Below are positions 1 to 5,791 of a DNA stretch of 9,058 bases, one piece after another. The notes under the pieces were generated by a model that had not been told where the DNA came from, did not search any database, and saw only the letters and a program-made list of their open reading frames with translations. Position 1 is the stretch's first letter. The number at the start of each line of letters is the position of its first letter. The position numbers were made by a program, and so were the translations under genes. The DNA is from Syntrophobacterales bacterium (GTDB lineage: Bacteria; Desulfobacterota; Syntrophia; Syntrophales; UBA6807), in assembly GCA_021159265.1 (NCBI GenBank), contig JAGGSD010000363.1, forward strand, positions 1-9,058, written 5' to 3'.

Positions 1-90
1 ACGAGGACTTCAGGTCTTTAATGCTGCCTTTGTCCTGAACGCTGAACCATGAACCTGTGAACGGTTACCTAAATAAACAGCGCTTTTACA
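1..90. repeat. Right end of a dispersed inverted-repeat (MITE-like) element, cut by the window edge
   Basis: Bases 1-68 match 3351-3418 in direct orientation with only two differences (positions 3 and 37). The shared block contains TGAAC at 36, 43, 50 and 58, so it has a roughly 7-base period, and it ends in CGGTTAC. Beyond the block, 80-90 (gcgcttttaca) resembles the outer arm of the complete copy (gcgctctataaca at 3441-3452), which suggests that the element ends near base 90. That is only three bases before the Shine-Dalgarno AAGGAGG at 94-100. The left part of this copy lies outside the window, so its full size is unknown. Identity as an element end is inferred from the complete copy at 3181-3452. 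Confidence 0.75.
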
Positions 91-93
91 ATG

Positions 94-100
94 AAGGAGG
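94..100 (+). promoter_or_regulatory. Strong ribosome binding site of the redox fusion gene
   Basis: AAGGAGG is a near-perfect Shine-Dalgarno sequence placed 10 bases before the ATG at 111. It fixes this start, and the encoded protein begins exactly where HydB-type proteins begin (a short strand, then the CxxxxC of a thioredoxin-like [2Fe-2S] domain). The site sits directly after the end of the dispersed repeat. Confidence 0.85.
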
Positions 101-110
101 TTAATATCCG

Positions 111-3100
111 ATGAAGATTTTCCGATCTCACATACTACTCTGCGGAGGCACGGGTTGTCGCGCTTCCGGCAGCCTCGCAGTAAAAAAAGCTTTGACTGAT
201 GAACTCGTCAAAAGAGATCTTTCCGATGAAATTAAAATTATCGAAACCGGCTGCCAGGGGTTTTGCGCCATGGGACCCAACATGGTGGTCTATCCTGATG
301 GAATCATGTATATGCTGGTCCGGCCGGATGATATTCCCGAACTCATCGAAGAACACTTCATAAAAGGAAGACCATTAGAGAGACTTTTATACAAAGAACC
401 TGCCACTGAAGAAGCCATTCCCACCATGAATGAAATCCCTTTCTTTGCCCATCAGGAGTTGAGGGTATTGAGAAACAAGGGGCTCATCGATCCTGAAAAA
501 ATAGATGAGTATATTGCCAGAGACGGTTACTCCGGCATGGCGAAGGCACTGACTGAAATGACACCGGAGGAAATTATCCAGGAAGTGCTGGATTCCGGTC
601 TGCGAGGGAGAGGTGGAGCCGGGTTCCCTACCGGCTTGAAGTGGAAGTTTGCCGCTGCATCAAAAAACGATGTCAAATATATCCTCTGCAATGCCGATGA
701 AGGAGACCCCGGAGCATTTATGGACAGAAGTGTTCTCGAAGCTGACCCACACGCCGTTTTAGAAGGCATGGTCATAGCCGCGAAGGCTATCGGCGCCCAC
801 CAGGGTTATATTTACTGCCGGGCGGAGTATCCCCTGGCCTTGACAAGACTGAATATTGCCATAGAACAGGCAACAGAATATGGCCTTTTAGGCAAGGATA
901 TACTAGGAACAGGATTTGATTTAGACCTTGAGATATATCAGGGCGCCGGAGCCTTTGTATGTGGAGAGGAAACGGCTCTGATGACCTCGATCGAAGGAAA
1001 ACGGGGGATGCCGAGACCCCGGCCCCCATTCCCGGCAATAGCGGGATTATGGGAAAAACCCAGCGTTCTTAATAACGTGGAAACCCTTGCCAATATTGGT
1101 CAGATTATCCTTAAGGGAAGTGCGTGGTATAACAGCATCGGCACTGAGAGAAGCAAGGGCACCAAGGTCTTTGCTCTCACGGGCGATGTAAATAATGTAG
1201 GCCTTGTCGAGGTTCCTATGGGAACCACCCTGGGAACCATCGTTTATGATATCGGAGGTGGCATACCCAATGGCAAGAAATTCAAGGCCGCACAGTTAGG
1301 AGGCCCTTCAGGCGGAATGATCCCCCTTGAGCATCTTAATGCACCCATTGATTACGAAAGAGTTGCAGAACTGGGGGCAATTATGGGATCGGGCGGCATG
1401 ATTGTCATGAATGAGGACATGTGTCCCGTTGATATGGCCCGTTTCTTCATGGGTTTCTGTCAGGATGAATCCTGCGGAAAGTGTACACCCTGTCGTGAGG
1501 GAACAAAGAGAATGCTCGAAATTCTCACGAATATCTGTGAGGGAAGAGGCCAGGAGGGAGATATCGAACTTCTCGAAGAAATGGCCGGCATTATCAAAGA
1601 TTCCGCGCTTTGCGGACTCGGTCAGACAGCTCCCAATCCCGTATTAAGCACAATTCGTTACTTTAGAGATGAGTATGAAGCGCATATCAAGGATAAGCGC
1701 TGTCCGGCAGTCGTCTGCACCGCCCTTTTCAAATCGCCGTGCCAGCATGCCTGCCCGATCGGAATGGATGTGCCGTCTTATATAGCCCTGATTCGCGCAG
1801 GACGTCTTGAAGACGCCTACAAGGTAATGTTGAGAACAAATCCTTTCCCATCCGTGTGCGGAAGAGTTTGCGATCATCAGTGCCAATCCAAATGCAGAAG
1901 AGGCGCTCTGGATGAACCTGTCGCCATTAAATTCCTCAAGAGATTTATTACAGACAACGAGAACAGGCCGAAGGTCGATCCCGTGCCTGTTACGAGGAAA
2001 GAAAGAATTGCCGTCATCGGCGCCGGACCTGCCGGTCTGACAGCCGCAAAAGATCTTGCAATACGAGGTTATCAAGTAATCGTCTTCGAAGAACTGCCCG
2101 AGCCGGGCGGGATGATGCGCTATGGAATCCCATCATACAGGTTGCCGAGAAACATCCTGAAGGGTGAAATCGATGGTATAGAAGCCCTCGGCATCGAAAT
2201 CAGGTGCAATACCCGTGTAGGAAGGGACATTTCGTTCGAAAAGATTGGTGAAGAATTTGATTATATTTACCTTGCTCCCGGTGCGCACAAGAGTCAGAGA
2301 ATGAGGGTAGAAGGTGAGGATATGGAAGGCGTCTTCGGAGGTGTTGAGTTTCTCAGAGATTTCAACATTAATGAAAAAGCATGGTTAAAGGGTGAAAAAA
2401 GCCTGGGAAGCCAGGTGGCCGTTATTGGTGGTGGAAATTCAGCTATAGATGCCGCTCGTGTTGCACGCCGTCTGGGAGCTGATGTAACCATCCTCTACCG
2501 CCGTTTCAGACAGGATATGCCCGCCGCGGAGGAAGAAATTGAAGCAGCCGAACATGAAGGAATTAAAATTGAATACCTTGTGGCGCCCCTTAAGATTATA
2601 GGAAAAGATGGCAAGGTAGCCGGCATTACCTGTCAGAGGATGAAACCGGGAGATTTTGACAGTAGCGGAAGAAGAAGGCCTGTTCCCGTGGAGGGTTCTG
2701 ATTTCACCTTGGCCGTTGATTCCATTGTTGCGGCCATCGGCCAGTCACCGGATCTCTCATTCGTTCCCGAAGGCAGTGGCGTTTCCGTAAATAAATGGTC
2801 CTATTTCGATCTGGCAGAAGGATGCAAATCTCAAAGTACCCATGAAAAGTTCTTTGCAGGCGGCGATGCGGTAACGGGACCGTGGACAGTTGTCGGTGCC
2901 ATTTCAGCTGGCCATCAGGCCGCCGCAGATATTGACCAGGCAATCAGAAACAAAAACGGGGAACCCTCTTACGAAGCGCCGCCCGAAGAGAAAATCGAAA
3001 TACCGTTTGAAATTGACGAAGAAACGGAAGAACAGCCCCAGGCGAAGATGCCGGAATTGGACAGCGCCAAAAGAAGAACAAACTTCAGTGAAGTCGAACT

Positions 3101-3167
3101 CGGTTTCTCTCCGGAAATTGCCGTTGAAGAAGCAAAAAGATGTCTGAGATGCGACGTTGAGATATAA
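111..3167 (+). CDS. HydB/NuoF-GltD fusion flavin oxidoreductase (predicted NADH/NAD(P)H transhydrogenase-type subunit)
   Basis: Cytoplasmic electron-transfer protein of 1018 residues with no signal peptide or membrane segment. Residues 1-95 are a thioredoxin-like [2Fe-2S] domain (C11, C16, C48, C52). Residues 115-520 are a NuoF core: GRGGAGFP (166-173) and NADEGDPG (194-201) for FMN/NADH, GAGAFVCGEE (278-287), an SLBB-like stretch near 345-410, and a [4Fe-4S] site (C455, C458, C461, C501). Residues 525-625 are a GltD-type double-cluster domain (C531, C536, C544, C548, C583, C587, C591, C595). Residues 630-945 are an FAD/NAD(P)H domain with GAGPAG (637-642), GGGNSA (773-778), R797-R798 suited to NADP(H), and GGD (917-919). 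An acidic linker and a CxxC tail (C1011, C1014) end it. The usual HydB C-terminal double-ferredoxin domain is replaced by the GltD module. Family knowledge: separate HydB-like and NfnB-like subunits occur in Sporomusa-type Nfn (Stn). Inference: links NADH, NAD(P)H and perhaps ferredoxin. It could instead serve a hydrogenase or formate dehydrogenase encoded outside the window. Confidence 0.93.
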   Translation: MKIFRSHILLCGGTGCRASGSLAVKKALTDELVKRDLSDEIKIIETGCQGFCAMGPNMVVYPDGIMYMLVRPDDIPELIEEHFIKGRPLERLLYKEPATEEAIPTMNEIPFFAHQELRVLRNKGLIDPEKIDEYIARDGYSGMAKALTEMTPEEIIQEVLDSGLRGRGGAGFPTGLKWKFAAASKNDVKYILCNADEGDPGAFMDRSVLEADPHAVLEGMVIAAKAIGAHQGYIYCRAEYPLALTRLNIAIEQATEYGLLGKDILGTGFDLDLEIYQGAGAFVCGEETALMTSIEGKRGMPRPRPPFPAIAGLWEKPSVLNNVETLANIGQIILKGSAWYNSIGTERSKGTKVFALTGDVNNVGLVEVPMGTTLGTIVYDIGGGIPNGKKFKAAQLGGPSGGMIPLEHLNAPIDYERVAELGAIMGSGGMIVMNEDMCPVDMARFFMGFCQDESCGKCTPCREGTKRMLEILTNICEGRGQEGDIELLEEMAGIIKDSALCGLGQTAPNPVLSTIRYFRDEYEAHIKDKRCPAVVCTALFKSPCQHACPIGMDVPSYIALIRAGRLEDAYKVMLRTNPFPSVCGRVCDHQCQSKCRRGALDEPVAIKFLKRFITDNENRPKVDPVPVTRKERIAVIGAGPAGLTAAKDLAIRGYQVIVFEELPEPGGMMRYGIPSYRLPRNILKGEIDGIEALGIEIRCNTRVGRDISFEKIGEEFDYIYLAPGAHKSQRMRVEGEDMEGVFGGVEFLRDFNINEKAWLKGEKSLGSQVAVIGGGNSAIDAARVARRLGADVTILYRRFRQDMPAAEEEIEAAEHEGIKIEYLVAPLKIIGKDGKVAGITCQRMKPGDFDSSGRRRPVPVEGSDFTLAVDSIVAAIGQSPDLSFVPEGSGVSVNKWSYFDLAEGCKSQSTHEKFFAGGDAVTGPWTVVGAISAGHQAAADIDQAIRNKNGEPSYEAPPEEKIEIPFEIDEETEEQPQAKMPELDSAKRRTNFSEVELGFSPEIAVEEAKRCLRCDVEI

Positions 3168-3180
3168 GCTGATAGAATGA

Positions 3181-3452
3181 TGTTATACGAGCGCCTCCGA
3201 AACGTTGTAACCATTCACGGGTTCAAGGTTCCATTCTTGTCCCCGGACTGCATTTGGGATGTGTATTTACGGGAAAAGCGTCAGCTTCGTCAGGCCTGAA
3301 ACAAAATCCGGAGTCAAATTGGCAATTATTTGCGAAAATGAACATTTTTGACTAGGACTTCAGGTCTTTAATGCTGCCTTTGTCCTTAACGCTGAACCAT
3401 GAACCTGTGAACGGTTACGAAATGTTATAGTGAAAAGAGGCGCTCTATAACA
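3181..3452. mobile_element. MITE-like inverted-repeat element filling the intergenic region
   Basis: The 307-base gap between the redox fusion and the transporter is almost entirely this element. Its outer arms, 3181-3197 and 3437-3452, pair over 16 bases with one bulged base (C3188), and the ends read TG...CA. Its inner arms, 3207-3231 and 3394-3418, pair at 22 of 25 positions. The right arm lies within a 68-base block repeated at 1-68. No open reading frame of useful length lies inside, so any mobility would depend on a transposase elsewhere. I found no clear target-site duplication flanking 3181/3452. Terminal inverted repeats, small size, no coding capacity and a second copy fit a MITE or REP/BIME-like element; which class it belongs to is not settled. 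Confidence 0.7.
3295..3364. other. Imperfect internal hairpin within the intergenic element
   Basis: CCTGAA (3295-3300) pairs with TTCAGG (3359-3364), and GTCAAA (3313-3318) pairs with TTTGAC (3347-3352), with some pairing between the two helices (CC near 3308 with GG near 3356). The loop is about 28 bases and AT-rich. This stem lies inside the inverted arms of the element, so a transcript could fold into nested stems. There is no following U-tract, so I do not call it a terminator. Confidence 0.4.
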
Positions 3453-3474
3453 AAAAGACAGAAGGAAAAGAATA

Positions 3475-4692
3475 ATGATCACGGAAAATAAATCAGGTTA
3501 TCGCTGGGTAATATTTTCGATATTTGTTGTATCCCATCTTGTTATATCCCTTGCAGGTTTCGGATGGGGTCCCTTGGCGCCTTTCTTAAAAAAGGCAATG
3601 GCCATTAATTCCACTCAGATAGGTCTTATTTCTTCGTCTTTCTACTTCGCCGCAGCGATCTCGGCCTTTCCGGCAGGCATTGCAGTAGATCGTTATGGGG
3701 TAAAGAAAGGCATTTTTTTCTGGCTTGGATTTACGGGTATCACCTTGTTTTTCTTGAGTTTTACCAAGGTGTATATTGTTTTTCTGATTTTTGCCGCAAT
3801 TGCGGGTCTCGGATACGCTGCGGGCAATCCCGTTGCCTCTAAAGGACTCTTTATGTGGTTCGATCAAAAGACACGGGGAACTGCATTTGGAATAAAGCAG
3901 GCTGCCATCCCTGTGGGCGCCGCAATAGCAGGAGTATTGGTTATTTATCTTTGCGAAAGGATCGGCCCGTTTTTATCCATAAGAGTAATCAGCCTTGCTA
4001 TTATATTAACGATGGCGTTCGCCGTCTTTTTTTATCATAATCCAAATGAAAAATCGGTTATTCCGGATACAGGTTCTCCAAAAAGCGTGTTAAAGATACT
4101 TGATTTCAGGGCTCTTTTTAACAACACACCTTTACTGCTTGTATCATTATATATGGCAATGCTCGGGTTGGCTCAAGGTGTTATTTCAACATTTCTGATC
4201 CTCTATATAAATGAAAGTCTGGGGTATCCCCTGCTTGCCGCAGGTTCTTTTTTATCAATGTTGATGATTGGTGCAGCAACGGGCAGAAGCCTATGGGGAA
4301 TAGTAAGTGATCGTCTTTTTAATGGAAACCGCAAACCGGTTTTGAATATTATATCCGTGATTGCGGCAGTGAGCATTACCATACTCGCATTCTGGAACAG
4401 CGTCTGGCCCGGCTGGCTGTTGATGATTGTTGTAATTATTACAGGAATGTCGTGTATCGGCTGGAATGGCATTTGTCTGGCCACGGTTTCTGAGATCAGC
4501 GACAGTGACAAGACCGCCTCCTCCATTGGATTAGCTTCTACCACTGGATGGGTGGGGCTTTTCACTGGTCCAATAATTTTTGGGAGTCTGACTGACAATT
4601 TTGGCTACTTTTATGCCTGGTCTTTTGTTGCTGTCATTTGTGTCCTGTCCCTGATTTTATTGATTTATTTCCCGATGAAAAAAAGCATTTAG
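3475..4692 (+). CDS. Major facilitator superfamily (MFS) transporter, substrate unknown
   Basis: Inner-membrane secondary transporter of 405 residues, the usual length for a 12-helix MFS protein. Hydrophobic segments lie near residues 11-33, 48-71, 78-96, 98-118, 137-160, 168-187, 218-243, 251-270, 288-306, 313-335, 348-370 and 378-399, with a polar central loop around 188-217. Both halves carry the loop 2-3 signature: GIAVDRYGVKK (68-78) in the first half and the related GIVSDR (275-280) in the second. The stretch with R134, G135 and GIKQAAIPVG (139-148) on helix 5 resembles the antiporter-type motif C region seen in anion and drug MFS members. A purine-rich GAAGGA at 3461-3466 sits 8 bases before the ATG. 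The gene starts 22 bases after the inverted-repeat element and converges on the radical SAM gene 41 bases downstream. Its AT-rich codons reflect its Phe/Ile-rich content. The substrate cannot be assigned. Confidence 0.92.
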   Translation: MITENKSGYRWVIFSIFVVSHLVISLAGFGWGPLAPFLKKAMAINSTQIGLISSSFYFAAAISAFPAGIAVDRYGVKKGIFFWLGFTGITLFFLSFTKVYIVFLIFAAIAGLGYAAGNPVASKGLFMWFDQKTRGTAFGIKQAAIPVGAAIAGVLVIYLCERIGPFLSIRVISLAIILTMAFAVFFYHNPNEKSVIPDTGSPKSVLKILDFRALFNNTPLLLVSLYMAMLGLAQGVISTFLILYINESLGYPLLAAGSFLSMLMIGAATGRSLWGIVSDRLFNGNRKPVLNIISVIAAVSITILAFWNSVWPGWLLMIVVIITGMSCIGWNGICLATVSEISDSDKTASSIGLASTTGWVGLFTGPIIFGSLTDNFGYFYAWSFVAVICVLSLILLIYFPMKKSI

Positions 4693-4733
4693 AATCACAT
4701 CCGAAATGACAAATTAAAACAAGTTACTTCCCA

Positions 4734-5708
4734 TTATAATGCGCAAAGCGGCATAGCGGAGCTTTTTACGAGACTGTCAAACTTTGCCCCCTGATATGAA
4801 TCTCTTCTTTCCAGTTCTTTGTCGATGGAGTTGAGGACGTCCATCTTGTTTTTCCCCCACTCGGGAGCCAGGTATATATCTCTGTAGCCGTCAGATGTGA
4901 GTCTTTGAATGATCATTTCGGGTGGTAATATTTCAAGAATATCGCAGACGGTGTTTACATATTCTTCCTTCGTTATCATCCTGATTTTGCCCTGTTGATA
5001 AAGATCGCCAAGGACGGTTCCTTCCAGGGCAAGGAGGAGATGAATCTTTATACCGTTGATCGGTAATGAAGCCACGGCTTTTGCCGTTTCAAGGATATCA
5101 TCGTGAGTCTCTCCGGGAAGGCCGACTATTATATGGGCACAGATATTGATTTTCTTCCCCGCAGTTCGCTTTACGGCATCAACAAAAGTCCTGGCGTCAT
5201 GACCGCGATTGATAAATTTCAGCGTCTTATCATGAATGGACTGAAGGCCGTATTCCAGCCAGACATCGTAATCTTTCGTATATTTTTCCAACAGATTGAT
5301 TACGTCGTCCGGGACACAATCCGGTCTGGTTCCGATGGCAAGACCTGCAATGTCATCCTGTGAGAGGGCTTCATCATAAAGAGATTTTAACCTTTCATAA
5401 GGGGCATAGGTATTGGTGGCGGTCTGGAAATAGGCGATAAACTTTTTGGCGTTTCTCATTCGCGTGTAAAGTTTTTTACCATTACTGATCTGCTCGGTCA
5501 CGGACGGAAGAGGCCCCTGTTGCCTCAACATGGAAAAGCCGGTATTACAGTAGATGCACCCTCCCCTCGCTATGGTCCCGTCACGATTCGGACATGTGAA
5601 TCCCGCGTCAATCTGCAACTTATAGACTCTGCACCCGAACCGGTTGACCAGATAGCTTTTAAAATCGTAATAGCGTTTTGAGTTATTCCAGAATTCAGGC
5701 TTTGACAT
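4734..5708 (-). CDS. TIGR01212-family radical SAM protein (YhcC/YtqA-like)
   Basis: Predicted cytoplasmic radical S-adenosylmethionine enzyme of 324 residues, full length for the family. The cluster-binding motif is C39-x11-C51-x2-C54 within FTCPNRDG and GGCIYC, the hallmark spacing of TIGR01212 proteins. Other family-typical stretches are YFQTATNTY (93-101), IGTRPDC (125-131), LEYGLQS (151-157), IVGLPGE (194-200), GIKIHLL (219-225), RLTSDGY (269-275) and W284-G-K-N-K. The ATG at 5708 is preceded by GTGAGGA at good spacing. The gene is divergent from mnmG across 83 bases and converges with the MFS gene. Family knowledge: the YtqA subgroup in Gram-positive bacteria has been linked to mnm5s2U synthesis in tRNA after MnmEG (named MnmL), whereas Escherichia coli YhcC belongs to the same family in a species that uses MnmC. 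Whether this copy acts on tRNA is inference from its position beside mnmG. Confidence 0.92.
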   Translation of the reverse strand: MSKPEFWNNSKRYYDFKSYLVNRFGCRVYKLQIDAGFTCPNRDGTIARGGCIYCNTGFSMLRQQGPLPSVTEQISNGKKLYTRMRNAKKFIAYFQTATNTYAPYERLKSLYDEALSQDDIAGLAIGTRPDCVPDDVINLLEKYTKDYDVWLEYGLQSIHDKTLKFINRGHDARTFVDAVKRTAGKKINICAHIIVGLPGETHDDILETAKAVASLPINGIKIHLLLALEGTVLGDLYQQGKIRMITKEEYVNTVCDILEILPPEMIIQRLTSDGYRDIYLAPEWGKNKMDVLNSIDKELERRDSYQGAKFDSLVKSSAMPLCAL

Positions 5709-5791
5709 GGATCCTCACTTTTTTGTTGTCTTTTTCAAGCCAATGTTATTAAACTATTAACCTTAATTCAAGTTATTAAATCTGGAGAATT
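5709..5791. promoter_or_regulatory. AT-rich divergent promoter region between the radical SAM gene and mnmG
   Basis: This 83-base region must hold the 5' ends of two divergent genes. A possible plus-strand promoter is TTGTTG at 5723-5728, an 18-base spacer and TATTAA at 5747-5752, but both hexamers are weak matches to sigma-70. The nonamer GTTATTAAA occurs twice, at 5745-5753 and 5772-5780, 27 bases apart. The mnmG ribosome site is GGAG at 5784-5787, with a short spacing of four bases. On the minus strand GAGGA lies just upstream of the radical SAM ATG. No riboswitch-like fold was seen. The promoter positions are guesses; the divergent layout is direct. Confidence 0.4.

Noticed and set aside
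1644..2075. A 143-codon open frame on the minus strand inside the redox fusion gene, and similar long opposite-strand frames elsewhere
   Set aside because: They overlap genes with clear conserved motifs in the other frame, lack recognisable domains and convincing ribosome sites, and look like products of codon bias.
3168..3474. Possible small gene in the 307-base gap
   Set aside because: No open frame with a start and ribosome site lies there; the space is taken by the inverted-repeat element.
111..4692. Redox fusion and MFS transporter as one operon
   Set aside because: They point the same way, but 307 bases with a large inverted-repeat element separate them, so shared transcription and shared function cannot be claimed.
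3475..4692. Lower GC in the transporter gene as a sign of horizontal transfer
   Set aside because: Hydrophobic membrane proteins use many Phe, Ile and Leu codons, which lowers GC on their own. Nothing else points to transfer of the coding region.
4693..4733. Bidirectional terminator between the converging MFS and radical SAM genes
   Set aside because: The 41 bases contain no stem of useful length; termination must lie inside the opposing coding regions or be factor-dependent.
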